Source of the DNA: Diprion similis
Taxonomy: Eukaryota; Arthropoda; Insecta; Hymenoptera; Diprionidae
Assembly: GCF_021155765.1 (NCBI RefSeq)
Contig: NC_060114.1
Coordinates: forward strand, 20,442,501-20,506,500
DNA length: 64,000 bases
Direction: 5' to 3'
Under the pieces are notes generated by a model, which saw nothing but the letters and a program-made list of their open reading frames with translations, was not told the origin of the DNA and ran no database searches. This document shows, one piece after another, positions 26,711-39,600 of the stretch. Made by a program: the position numbers and the translations under genes. How positions within the stretch are numbered: the first letter of the stretch is position 1; every line of letters begins with the position of its first letter.

Positions 26711-28103
26711 GCAACAGCTGTTGCAAAATCATCAGCAATACCCAGAGTACAAAGTTCCCGACAATGAGATTCTACGGTTTCATTCCACCGGACCGCAGTT
26801 CTACCAGGAAATGGAAGGCAACGTTCGTCGTTACGTTCACACGCCTGACTATCAGCCGGGTTTCGGTAAGCAGCAACAACCCCAGCGGAGAGAAATGCGG
26901 GAAATGGTCGGTAGCAGAGTTTCGTTGAGAACGAATGGGCCCCCGAATGACCCGCACCAGCCACCCGGGTACTGGATGCGATACGAAGACGAGATAATTT
27001 GGTGCCCGGACGAGCAGCCGGTCGATAAATTCGGGAGCTTGGATCGCAGGAAGCGCCATACTTCTCAGCACGGAAAAACGACGGGAGGGCCGAATAATGC
27101 TGACCATCAGATTCGGTACCACACCGTGGCGGGGAGCAAAAGCACGTCGCTTCTACCGCGGCATAACGTTCCCCTGAATCCCCCGCAGCAGGAACAAACG
27201 GCAACTCAACCCCCGAGCAGGATGCTACTCAGAACACAATCTCTCGGGAGTGTAGAGACGTGGAATTCGGGACAGTCGCACGACTCACAGGACAAGGACA
27301 CCACCGACAACGCCAGCTCCAAGGGCAAGGAGAAAGGGTGGCACGAAACTTCCCTCGATTCCGGTCCCAGCCCCCCAGCTATGTCCGGCATCGTTCACCG
27401 CCCGTTGATCGGGGGTGCTTTAAAGACTAAAACAGTAGCCAGAGACGCCTCAGTGACGGAGGAGCCAAAGCGAGGGCCGCAGAGTCGCTATCATCAGCCT
27501 CAAAAGATTTTCGAAATACCAGCGGAGTCGAAACTGCCGGATAACAACAACGAACGGAGCTTGGAATCGCCGAACAATTGCACCGTAGTTCAGGCCGGAA
27601 AGTACCAGCCGTACAGAGAGGTGACGAAACCCTTTGAAATGTCAGATTTCTACAAATACTCGACCAAGTATCGCAAGCGAAACGAGAACGCCGCTGCCAT
27701 TCCGGCTGCGTCGCAAAGCTCGATTGTTATCGGCACAAATGCCACGATCGCGGCTAATTCATCCAGTACTTCAAAACTGCCCCAAGATCCTAGGGTGAAT
27801 ATGATGATACAAATGAGTCAAGAACTGAGGCTGGAAAATTTAGAGGAAAGAACTGTGCCCAGTCCCGTTCAAAAAAGGATTTATCAACCCCTTCAACGAA
27901 TGACTTGTCAGCCGTACAACGCGCTGAGGTAGTTTTCAATAATATAGGATGAAGTAACCGACACCCTGACAGACATGTCGTGTGTTGGAAGCACTTTTTT
28001 CCTTCTCAATAAATTACTCGTAATTAATTGCAGGCCGGAAGAAGGGGGCGAGGAGTGGTACGTTTCGGAAAAAGAAGCGGCATCAAGCGCAACGCTGGTT
28101 TAA
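25381..28103 (+). CDS. sstn: CUPID-domain (DUF3338) cytohesin adaptor, stepping stone / CCDC120 / FRMD4A family
   Basis: Exons 25381-25659, 25735-26035, 26245-27928 and 28034-28103 join in phase to give 777 residues. Residues about 17-150 form a coiled-coil CUPID domain: LQWLQQRRQALQEKL, then the family signature LTGILPPEIPLEPGE..PSFRRRVGTAF, then RQVQVGIAEAALGIFND and KAVRRKHRLVYQQSQRRLQELD. In known members this domain binds cytohesin Arf-GEFs (Steppke in Drosophila) and places them at membranes and cell junctions. No FERM domain is present, as in CCDC120, INAVA and Drosophila Stepping stone and unlike vertebrate FRMD4A. The rest looks disordered, rich in Gln, Pro and Ser, with 21 consecutive glutamines at residues about 331-351. 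The final exon encodes only 23 residues (PEEGGEEWYVSEKEA). The start is uncertain, since an acceptor-like tract lies right before the ATG and an upstream coding exon is possible. Confidence 0.82.
26655..26717 (+). repeat. Polyglutamine CAG/CAA tract, 21 codons
   Basis: Twenty-one consecutive Gln codons, starting with mixed CAA and CAG, then a long CAA run, then CAG and CAA at the end. It lies in the large third exon of the CUPID-domain gene. The mixed codons should make it less prone to slippage than a pure CAG run. Confidence 0.95.
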
Positions 28104-31100
28104 CAGCAGCGTGGAATTCAATGTCACAACGTTGAAGATACTTTGTGTCTAGAAAGAAAAATTAATATATCGGTTACTTTAATTTGAAAAGTAATTCGAC
28201 AATTGGACCTTTGATCAAATATCCGTTTGACAGTTTGAATTTTCAACTATTTCTGAACTGTATCAAAGACTTAAACATAGATCAATAATGTACCGACAAT
28301 AGCGTAGTTGACTTTCAACTATAGTTCAACGATAAAATAAGCTGAAAGCACGAGTACGGTGCCTTTCCTATTCACTTAAAGTGCCTTATGTTAGTTAGTA
28401 TAAGTAAAATTTTACTTTTTTTCAACCTTTAGGGTAGGAGTTACTGCCCGTGTTATGTGATTTCAGAAGAGAAGCGATCGAACTGTACGTACATGAAAAA
28501 TTTTGCAAGTACCTACATTATTTAGCGACAATCTGATATAAACGAAGAAAAAGAATAAAAATAGAATGAGAAATATTAGACTGTAACTAAAGGGGCATCG
28601 TTGACTTGTCAAAAAAAATAATAACTTTTTCATTTCGTTATACGTATATATAGGATATAAAAAGTGTTCATTATTTAGGTTCATTATTGGTTATTATCAT
28701 TATCGGCTATTATGAACAGAAAAATGATACGAAATCATACAATCGTACAATTGTAGGCACGTATCACGTGTGTATATTTATCTTTGTGAAGATAGAGATT
28801 ATTATCATCACAGACGTGTAAATTGAATCAAAGTGCCTTTATATACAATAACAACAATCAATAATGGTATATTATTATAACTAAGAAAACATTGTTGTGT
28901 ATTTAAGAGCCAAAGACTACGTCTCGAGAGATGCGTATTACTTTTACAAATTGGTTCAAAAATGTCCGATATTTATTTAAATAAATACCGATTTTATATG
29001 AGTATATTATACGTATTATCTATGTAATTTGTAGTTGTTGGCGTACATACACGTATACTTGGTATGAAATATCTTTCATACCCTCGCCTCTTCCTATCCA
29101 TTTTCATATTCGCCCGTTTTTTACGCCGCATATTCTAAACAAGATACGACGCAGCGCCAGTCTGCCTTATGCGATCATTACTCATTTTTCATAAAAATGT
29201 ATCATTTTATTATTCATTATACAAATTATGTACACTAAATCATCTTTCAATTCAAATAGCTGTGTTAGCCCTGATGCTATACTTATTTGTTATTCGTAGA
29301 GCTTCGCGTTGAGTTTTGAGCGACGAATAAAAAATGCTAATAATTGTCTATCGCAGTTCGCTTTGATAAAGTAAACATCAATAAAAGAAAAAAAAAAAAA
29401 AAAAAAAAAGGAAGAAAAAATGAAAAGAAAACTTTAAAATTGTGTTAAAATAAAACCGGAAAAATATTAATGCTACAAGCATACTTCTTGTCTTTTTAAA
29501 AGCAAAGAATTATTCTATCTACAGACAAGGGTCCAAATAGTGAACTGCCAATTAGATAGTTTAACATGTTTTTTCTGCTAGACTTTTCGTACGAAATATC
29601 CATGGATCGAGGTCGTCTCGAGCGAAAAGTTTTGGTAAAAAAACTTAGACGATGTAACGCAGGACTGACTTACCCAAGATCTTGAAGGCATCGTCAACAA
29701 CTAATCAATCATCTTGTAAATGTGATATGTATGCTAATTGCAGAGACAAGGCACAGAACTACAAAAACTACAGGACAGGCATGGCGTCTCGTTGCACGAA
29801 CTAAGCATAGAAGTTTGCAACTTGTGATTAATGAAATTTGTAACCAAGTTTATTGTTAGAAGAGTATATCTAAAACTAGATCACCATTGTTATTTCACTC
29901 GACAATTAATTGGCAGTTGGGCATTTTTAAGCTTATCATTATCAACAATAACTATACAGACATAAAACGAACGATCGCACATTAAAAAGATGATTGTAAC
30001 CCTTACGGCTACGGCAATTGGCTAGGGAATAAGTTGAATTCATTTCTTTTACCTACTTCGTTATACCAGTTAATTACTTTCTATACGTATGCGTGATATA
30101 TTTTTCGTTCTCTTCACTATTACTTTACAGATTACAAAAACGAGAGCTCAAAGACCAAGCGTTAAGGATAAATGATATTGGCCACGAAACCATGCCGTGT
30201 CCTCGTATTACACGATAATGCGGCATGTGGATACCGGCGTATAATGTTAGGTAATTAGATATATTGAATAATTAATCAACAAGTAAACTGGCCTGAAAGT
30301 GTGTTGAAAACGCAGTTATTCACACGTACTAAACGATACACTTCTAATCACTCTTACGTAGGCTGGTAATTCGTATATCGTTATATTACAAGAATGAATC
30401 TAAATTGCCTAGACCCAAATTTCTATCTACATGCTTACTTTGACGTGTACGAAATCGTACAATGTATCGAATCGAACAAACTAAATTAAAAATTGACCTG
30501 TATTTTCCACCGCGTATAGTACTGAAAATAATTCAGTTACACGCCTGAGTTCGGAAATATTTTGTTTTGTTTGCTTCTTTTTTTTTTGTTTGTTTTACTT
30601 TAGTTCACGTTTTTTTTTTTTTTTTTTTTTTTGTTCTTCTCTCTTTTATATCCATACCGACAAGAATTAATTCTAACAGCGTTAAAGAGTTTCTATTTCA
30701 ATCTATAACACAGTAAATCAACAGGTGATCAATACTACCGTAAGGATTTCGATCGTATCGAGCCCAATTCTTTATAAAGAGCAACGGATACCTCAAATCC
30801 TAACTTTAGTCTTAATAACCGCCTCACAGTCTATACACCCATACATACATACTGTAGCAATAATGTAAAAATAGTTTATAACAACTAGGGGTGGGCCGAT
30901 GCGGTCATAAAATATATATATATATATGTATATTGTATATGTATATGAAGGTGTGAGTAGTGATGAAATTGAATTTCGAAACCATTAGTGTTAATCGTGT
31001 TAATTGTTACTTGAACCGTCATTTTATATGGGGATCATCGAACGATTACATCGAATTCAGTTTATTCAACGGCAGAAAGAGTTTAAAATAAAATCATCGA

Positions 31101-31320
31101 TTACTGATTATCGATATCTATTTGGTCGACGACTCAATTATACTCGGTTCTCTGTATTTCTTTACCTTTCACGAGTCGAGTTTTGAATTGATATTGATAT
31201 TGTAGAGACGTTAAAACGGTAATAATACATATGCATGCACAATGGTAATACTCAAAGTTTTGATAGTAACGATGTTAACAAAAATAGTATCAAAATTCAA
31301 CTCGGATGAACATAACGATG

Positions 31321-31353
<33 letters not shown>

Positions 31354-32204
31354 CAATCCCTTTTGTTTTTGTTCTTTACATGCAACGCGATATTATATCG
31401 TATTTTAATCTGTAGTGAGAAGTTTTCACGATTAACGTATCATCGGCCCATACCTAATAATCTCTAATTAGTTTCTTATTTCAACCCGGATATAATAATA
31501 ATAATAGTAATAATAATAATAAATCACTGTACATAAAGCTATCTTAATAAATACAGCAACAATACCAACAGAGGCAGTAGCAATGTTTTCAGGCGTGGCT
31601 TCACCTTTTCTAACTATCACAAATTTGTCGTATATTAAATGTCGATCTATTTTTTTTTTTTTTTACTTCAAAATTATTCCTCAGTATTCTTCCAGCTTTG
31701 TTTTCTTTTTTTTTTCCTTCGGAATATTACCCCCCTCCCCCCCTTTAACCCCGAACATTTATTCAGTCACACAAAAATCTATACACAAGTATTCACCCCA
31801 AGGCATTCGCACTATTAGTTATTTATAACATAAAATAAAATAATGCTAATACAGTATTTAATAATTAAACATAATTTAGAGGTAGGGTTATTTATTTAGT
31901 CAATAACACTTCGAGTCTAGTACTAATTTTAAACAATTATTATATGCATGAAGCTCATCCAAGGACAGTGACCGGATGAAACGAAAGTTTAAGAGAAAAT
32001 TTCACGCGAATAGTGACGTATTGATTAATTAAGACTCGAAGTGCTATTGGCAAATCGTGGAGTTTTTACGGCAGCAAGTATAACAACAGTGGTTCAAAGG
32101 TAGGAATTTGAATTTGGCTCGCGGAAAGGTTTAACTAGGAATGGGGTGGTTAATTTTAACTCGAAATTAAATGAGAAGACGAAGATTAGGCTAGCGACTG
32201 TAAA
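28104..32204. other. Convergent 3' flanks of the CUPID gene (+) and makorin (-)
   Basis: Non-coding AT-rich DNA. Candidate polyadenylation signals for the plus-strand gene are AATAAA at 29326-29331 and 29380-29385. For makorin on the minus strand, TTTATT at 31891-31896 is a candidate about 310 bases after its stop. Long A or T runs occur at about 29387-29409, 30611-30632 and 31325-31353. I see no gene in it. Confidence 0.55.
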
Positions 32205-35100
32205 CTAATCAAAAAATAATTCATACTCTGACCAATCGGAGTCTTCGGAATCAGAGAAAAAGGCAACGATTTCTTCCAGGTCGTCAATGCTGTACATCCA
32301 GCGACTATCTCGCTCGTCGAGGAAATCCCACAAGATCATCTGCTGTTAGGGACACAAAAGATATGTAAAATAAATTAAAAGGTATCAATATTTATTTAAA
32401 TTTATATATCAAGTTCTTACATCAATGTAATAATGACATTTATTCGTTAGAATGCTGACACGATCTAAGGATAATGTTTTGAAATTTTCACAGCGGAAAA
32501 ACTCTAAAAATTTCGGTCAACGAAAAGGAGAAACATTGTAGTCGACATTTTGACATGAACAATACACGTGTAAATATTGACGAACGAAAATCCTTCTAGT
32601 TTTAGAATGACAAAAAAAGCCTTACAAACGAAAAACTAATCACAGCTCAGAATCACAGGCTACAGATACTTTTGTATTACGCGTTGACGAAGTAGTAGCT
32701 TGTTAGAAATGTCTTAATAACTGTTTAAAGCATAATTCTAATCCTACAAAAACACAGATAAATTTAGTGATTAGGCACAGAGGTATGCATAATTCTATCA
32801 CAGTAACCTTAGGCATTTTTACGCTTTACAGCTAATAACTTATCTAATAAGCAGTCAGTGTTCATTCATTATCACAGTGTAGGAGTCAAGAAGTCATGAA
32901 ATAAGCTATCAAAAAATTATCCGGAGGTGAATAAAAAATTTCCTCGTCGAGATGTATGTGGAAAATAAAAATCTTAGCACCAGTCGCAACTTTATCAGAT
33001 ATTTGGTTCCGATAATTCTCTGCGTAAACTCTCCTGCCAATGACTTACTTGTAGAAAGTCTATGTCGGCATCGGCATAGCGATGGTGCCGCACAGGCGGT
33101 CCGACATCTGTTTTTGTACCATCTGGCAAGGCGTGTAGATAAAAGCACTTATTGCCAAAGGGACATTTTCCACGACCTTTGTTGAAATACTTGCAGTCCT
33201 TGGTGCTGTGTTTAGGGAAGAAAATATTTCACATTTTACACATTTCCAAACTAACAAAGATGTTTTTAGCAAAACTGGGTTTACCTCAATGCTTCTTTGT
33301 AATCGACGATCAGTTTTTCCTTCTCTTCCTTCGTGTCAACCCAATACATGCTAGGGCAGACGAAATCAGACGCGACACGACACTCGGGGCAAGCACGGAT
33401 AATTTTATTGTCAAACTGCTTAGCTTGCCGCCACTTCCTTATGCAGGTCAAGCAGAAGCAGTGATTGCAGTTAGGCAGTATACCAAATCTCTGTTCTCGC
33501 GACGACTTTTCCATAATAGTTTCAAAGCAGACACCACACGATTTTTCTCTGCTTCTCTGAATCGCAAATGACAATTCCATGTTGACTTCGTGCTGTTTGA
33601 CGCAGGCCTGTTATCGATATGAATCACAAGAATATCCAAATCAGGATTAGAACATTATTCGCTCTCTGGAAGAAAACAAGTATTAAAATTATACTTAGTT
33701 TACATTTGTGTGTCTCTTTCGATGTTCCTCGTTATGCGGATGCAGAGCAGCTCTGCCGCACAGTTCGCACATGTCTCCGTGCAGGTACGTGCAGTCTGTT
33801 TTTTTGCAGATACCGCTGGCCTCCGCATATGGACAAAGAGGTTCAGAGGCTGGGTTTGAGGTTTGGCCATGAGGATTCAATGCCTGGGCGTAAGATAAAG
33901 GTGTCGAGGTTGTCGCCGAGGCGCTAGCTGATTCCGAAGTTGACGATGACGCAGCTGACAGGGATGAGGGAACGAATTCTGGCGCTTTCACCCATTCCTC
34001 TGCACGTCGACGCTCCTCTTTACCACTGAGATGTTTAACAATAGCCAGTTTGTAGGTAATTGAATACTGTCATACAACTGAACATTTTTCAAGTATTTAT
34101 CATCAATGATATTCTTTTGATCAAGTGTTACGGATATTTTCAATGCGATAACGAAGTTGTTGGTTCGCAGTTTCCTGCATGACTAAGACAAAGTGAAATT
34201 TATACATCTGATCAACTTTAATATAGCTGTCCATATATTAATGTTTAAGCTTAAAACTGTACTTCAGATATTAGCAAACTCTTCTTTGATTCAAACTTAC
34301 TCATTTTCTGGTACAATATTTGTCGTCTTGCTTAGAGCAGCAGTTTTAGTATGAGACGAAGAAGCGCCAGCGGTAGAAGGAGCAGGTTCGTCGCGAGAAG
34401 AGTGCCTGAATTTGCATCGGCTACCAAACTTGCACGAGCCCTGTTTGAAGAAACGGCATAGACCTGTGTTTGACAAAGTATTTTGATCTGCCGCTGCGGT
34501 ACCGGGGGCCGAATCTTGTCTCGCACCCTGAACGTGTTGGTATCTGCAATTACTTCCCTCTCGACAGATGCCATTTACAAAGTACCTTCAATACAAGAAA
34601 ATCACGATTAGGTAAAGTGGGAAACCAATTGCAGCGGGACATCTCAACGATCGCAAAGAATTCATCTCGGCTTTTTTTTCTGCATTTGTTCATTACTTAT
34701 ATATTTTGGCAATCGTACCAAAGATATGCATCTCAGCATCGGTGACGAAGGAAAAATAAGCACATAATCTGCGCAGTGTGCACGCACATGGTATACACGT
34801 TCGCATGTGTAGAAAAGGACGTTACAGGTACGGACTGTCAGCCAACAACAAACAGGACAATCGTGCTCCTTTTCCCAACGGGCATATAAATATTTACCCA
34901 GCGTGTGGAGTGTTGACGTTTTTCATATGCGTTTCTACCTATCAGAAGCCGGCTATTTGGGTTCGCCAGGTGAAAAAAAACCTCACGTGTAAACCGTAGG
35001 AGCGTTTTGAAATGGACATAGTTCGTCGGGATTCACCTGGGCTTGAATAAATTGATTTTTCTTACCGGCATACAACGCTTTGTTTCCAGATATCAGCCAT
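32205..35100 (-). CDS. Mkrn1: Makorin, RING-type E3 ubiquitin ligase with CCCH zinc fingers
   Basis: RNA-binding E3 ubiquitin ligase. Exons on the minus strand, in order: 35100-35066, 34585-34301, 34025-33704, 33607-33285, 33205-33049, 32342-32205. All phases agree and the sum is 419 residues. The 35 nt first exon encodes [11 protein letters not shown], supplying the first cysteine of finger 1. Seen: CCCH fingers at residues 11-29, 55-73 and 171-189, the makorin Cys-His region ([20 protein letters not shown]), a C3HC4 RING at 238-290 ([17 protein letters not shown]) and a fourth CCCH finger at 326-345 ([21 protein letters not shown]). The acidic C terminus ([15 protein letters not shown]) is also typical. 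Domain order and length match makorins, and no key ligand residue is missing. It is transcribed divergently from Ataxin-7. Orthology to a numbered vertebrate paralogue is not implied. Confidence 0.95.
32337..32343 (-). promoter_or_regulatory. NAGNAG tandem splice acceptor at the last makorin exon
   Basis: On the minus strand the intron ends ...CCTAACAGCAG before ATG ATC TTG. Either AG can serve without changing frame, so the two products would differ by one Gln at residue 375. Confidence 0.5.
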
Positions 35101-36668
35101 TTTGTTGAGCTTGCGTCGTAACAATTGTATGCGCGACCGCAGCGAGCCGCGCACTTATCAGGTGCGATATCGGGTATTTGGATATTCAAAACTTCCTACG
35201 AAGGATGATTTCTTGCAGAGGAATTCTTCCCGGGATTAAAAATCTTTCCAAATTCACGGATCAATCCTCAGGGTGGCCTGTTTGCCGTTATAAGCCTTCG
35301 GTTATGCCCTTCAAACAGGGCCGATCTCGTGCCCCCACACTTTTTCTCCTGTCACAGTCGAGACTGCTGGCAACAAACGAACGATGACAACCCCTGACGG
35401 TTCACAGCAAGAACTACACTACAGGTATTTTCCATTTATGCTTTCGCAAACCATGAAGCCATACTCGACGAGTCGCCATGGAAAAGCACTGATTTTATTG
35501 GCTACTGTTTATGACTTACCTGTACGTCGCTTTATCCAGCCAATGGTAAGGCTGGAATTTCATGAACCGCAGCAGCAGCATTTCTCACCATCCAAGCAAT
35601 CTGATTGGTCGACTAACCCAAGATGATCTCAGTCAACCAATCAGAATACTTGGATGGTGGGAAATGCTGCTGCTGCTGCTGCTGCTACTTCTTACTGCTC
35701 GTGAAATTCCAGCATACTATGTAAAATATGTGTACGTATGTCTGTACGGCTCACTATAAAGGTAGCCGATGGTTCGCTAAAGTGAATTGGACATAAAATG
35801 ACACAGATTTCAAGCCTCGAACATCACGTTCATCTCTACATCTATAATATGCAAAAATGTAAGATATAGCATATCGAAAATGCATGGCTGCGTCGTCGTT
35901 GCTCGCAGTTACTAGTTTTACAACCCTTACGCGCAGCCGTATCTTTGTCTAAAGAAAGACACAAAGATATAACTGCGCAGACTTGAACCTAACAAACGTA
36001 TGTCAGGTACATACATAACACATAGCCATACACTTGACAAGTTGCATTGAGAAAAACCTCAGCTTCGGGGCTCAGGGAAACGGAGATCAAGCTCGACAGA
36101 GATGCTCCTGCAAACGAACAACCATGCCGTCGAAGAACCCGTAATCGACTCTGTTGCAGCCGCTCAAAATTCATAAAAAAAAAAACAAACAAAACCTCAT
36201 TTTCATACATTCGTATGACTAAATACGAACAAGCAGCAAACGGCAGCAAGACCCGTTCAATTCATGCGTTAGCTCCATGTTAGCTCGCTCAAAAGTCTCG
36301 ACGGTGCCACCGACGTACCACCATTACACACTACCTTACCAAGTGCATGCGTGTGCATAACTTGTCCATGTGTGAGTGCGCGCAGCGTAGTCAGGCATAG
36401 TGCATAATACATGTGCGCGCATACGCACCGGGCATAAGCTGGCGAGCAGAAGGACTTGCTCGGCACGACGGCGACTCCGATCGGTCTGGTACTCCTGCTG
36501 GGCCGCACGCCTAGGGAGGAGGCATAACAGCGGGCAGCGGCAGAGCGAGCGACCACGCTTCCACCCTGTGCCGAGCATAACATACATACAGATTCAACAA
36601 GACAGCATCGCATTCCGAGCCGAATAAACGGTTCGATAAAAACGTAAGAAGCGTAGAGCCCAATTGCC
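35101..36668. promoter_or_regulatory. Divergent promoter region between makorin (-) and Ataxin-7 (+)
   Basis: The two start codons are 1,568 bases apart and point away from each other, so this spacer should hold both promoters and 5' UTRs. It is GC-richer than its surroundings near 36280-36660 and contains a 163-base palindrome at 35551-35713. No further coding exon is supported. Confidence 0.6.
35551..35713. repeat. 163 bp near-perfect palindrome with CAG/CTG triplets in the stem
   Basis: The left arm starts GCTGGAATTTCATGAAC and the right arm ends GTGAAATTCCAGC. The arms pair through (AGC)n on the left against (GCT)7 on the right, then CATCCAAG against CTTGGATG, then ATTGGT against ACCAAT near the centre. 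The right arm has more triplets than the left. There is no coding capacity. It could be a small foldback element or MITE. Confidence 0.85.
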
Positions 36669-39600
36669 ATGTCGGGAAGTGACAGCCCAACATTTTTTCA
36701 CGGTCAGCCATGGTCCAGTTGGATAGAAAAAATTGGGAGGGATAAACCGTTGAGTAAGTAGCCCTGTTTACGTTCCTCTAGTCGCACCTAGGAGCGGGTT
36801 GTCAGACATATTAAATCTCTTGTTTCACACACAACCAATCTGACCATCCCAACCACCTAACCTAACCTTACTTTTATTCTCGCAATTCTTTGTCTGACGT
36901 TCGTTTGTTCCTAAATGTTTCACTCTCTACTATTTATTCTCTGGATCCTGACTATCCACGTCGTGCACGTGAATGGGATGTTTGTGTGAAATTATTTTTC
37001 AATTCTCAAGAGATTGAAAATACAAATCAACAAACAATTTTTCTCGGTTTTTTTTTCACACTTCAAATTTATGATGGCGTAGTTTTTGTTGTTATGATAT
37101 TTATTTATTTTTGTAATTTAGGTGACGATGAAACTGAAGACGAACCACGAAGCTCGGTAATGCGCCTTGCTGCGGAAGGTAAAATATAAACTGTAAAATA
37201 AAAATATATATATCAATAGAACGAAGTAATTTCATTATTCCAGTTTATGATAATAGTTATATTATACTAAGACATTTGTAATTTTGTAGTTATTTTTTTG
37301 GATTAAAAAGAAAAAGTACTTTTTATTGCTTGACGCTTACTTTTATTTGTTTTATCATCATTTTATTGCCCGCAATTAAATTTTAGTGTGTGAATGAAGT
37401 AGTTGTGATGAAAAGAATAAGGAAACAAAAAAATAATGAGACAGCTGAGTAAAATGTCTTCATAAGCATGTTGTACTGAAAGATAATATTTTGAAACGAT
37501 GCAAAACTGGTGCATACAGGCAGTGCGATAAATTTGTTATTCACTCGTGCTTTTTGAGAAGGTTCGAAGACCATCGATGCCTCTTACATCCATAATTTAC
37601 AATTTGTTCTTGAGCTCAAAGTGCATCGTGCGATCCAAGAACCCATGGTTTTAAATTAACACCATGAGAAAAAAACGAGGACTGTGATGAAATAACCACA
37701 AGAGCAAATTCGAAGATTTGGACAATGTGTCGAGTACCGTTAGAACAAACGTACTTCAGTCCGTAATCAAATGCAAATATATAACGTAAGGGATCTCATG
37801 TTTTTCTCTCAGTTGTGCCTGATGCGCGCATGACGCAGGAAGCGAGAATTCTGCTCGGTGCAAAAACGTTTATCGACAATCTGGATCGAAAAGAAGCATA
37901 CGAAAAGCAGAGAATCTCTGCCGCAGGATGAGAGCAAAAACGTTCTCAAAATCTTGGACAATATGCAGTTTAATTAATTAGACAAATTGTTTTTCTCTAT
38001 GGATATGGTAATCGAAGAAGAAAATATCTGGTATTGCATTGTCCTATAATTACCTGGAATTTTATTTTCATATTTCAGATATCGATCTCTATGGTTTTTG
38101 TCCAGAAAGGGATGCGTTTTACGGAGTGGTGTGCGAAATTTGTAACGCGATCGTTAAACCACAAGCCCTGATACAGCATATGGGTTCGTATCAATTCGTC
38201 ATACAGCTCGCTTAGTATGCTTTATCGGTTAACAAAGACGCCCAGTTTAAACCAAGACTGTCTCTTATTTGCAGAAATACGACATCCATCTGGTACAGTG
38301 AACCTGCCGCCGCCTGCGAACCCGATAGTAAAACCGATAGCCAAAACAGCCTACTGCAAAGTATCGAAGTTGAAGAAGACCCAGACGTCGCAGCTCCCGT
38401 CTAGCAGTAAAACGAACAATACTACGTCGAACAAACGTACGGCGGAACAAGCGAACCTCCAACCACAATTACCTCTAACGTCGCCACGATCGCCGCTCGA
38501 AAACATTCCGATACAGATAACAAACAGCGGCTCGACGGTCGGCTCGAGCCCGGTCAAAAGCCCGGGCAGCGGGAACCACCAACGTCGGAAAAAGCCGAAA
38601 CCTGAACGCTCGCTGCTCAAGGACCGGGAGTATGACCCGGACCGGCACTGCGGTGTCTGGAACGATGAGACGGGGAAGCCCTGCACTCGCTCCCTCACCT
38701 GCAAGGCACACACGGTCTCGTTGCGGAGAACGGTCGCGGGGAGAAGTAAAACCTTCGACAAACTCCTCGCCGAGCACCGGGCCGCGAAGGAGTTCCCGCC
38801 GGCGAGGAGTTCGACGAAAGTGACTCTGACGGGAACGGTGACCATGACCTCGACGTCCGCGTCTTCGTCCTCGTCCTCGTCGTCGAGCGCTGGTCAGAGC
38901 TTGAACGCGATTGTGATCGGTGCCGTGCAGACGAACACGGCCACTGATTCGGGGACGCCGAGTTCGCCGCCGGTTCTCTCTCTGCCCGATGCTTACCCCT
39001 TGCCAAAGGTAAAAAGACCTGCCTTTGAGTCGTCACACTCGAAAAAGACAACGTCCACCCGGGTTGCTGACGAATGGGTGTCCAGGGTGTCCGGTATTAG
39101 TGGAAATTATGGAATCAGGGAATTCTCAGGGAATTTTTTATCCCCTGGAAAGCTAAGGGAATATTTCATGTCGTATTTGGAATATACTAATCTTTATCCT
39201 AGGTTCATAAAAATTGCAATGGTCTTGAACCAAGCCATGATTTTTTTAAAATTTTGCGCGCTAGCGAATTCTTAAAAATTCACCTTACAATGAGCTGTGC
39301 TCTAGTCAAATATAGAATATTCTTGTTCGCATAACTATTGTAATTTTCATTTATTGTTTACATGAGAACACACTGGATAAATTATGATTCTTCAATGGAA
39401 AACCTGGAATTTTCGGGGAATTACGTTTTCACAAATAACTGGACACCCTGGTGTTCCTGGTTAAGAGGGACCGATTGACCCTCTTTCGGGACCTTCAAAC
39501 TACCCATTCGGAAACGTCTCTTGGGTCGTAAAAATATGTGCCCATCCGTTCGTAACTCAACAGCCCCCTCCAACCTATTGGGGGGATAATAAAATGACGT

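Noticed and set aside
26452..27204. 250-residue minus-strand frame opposite the CUPID gene
   Set aside because: It is a shadow of the Gln-rich exon on the plus strand, which shows family-specific motifs and matched splice sites.
35519..35565. Alternative first makorin exon (MKFQPYHWLDKATY) with a donor of correct phase
   Set aside because: It would put Tyr in place of the first Cys of zinc finger 1. The exon at 35066-35100 supplies that Cys (SVVC) and a WKQ motif like other makorins.
39009..39275. Extension of Ataxin-7 exon 5 to a stop at 39275
   Set aside because: The extension runs into repeat sequence, while the donor at 39008 joins in phase to a further Ser/Pro-rich coding exon. Retention remains possible but less likely.
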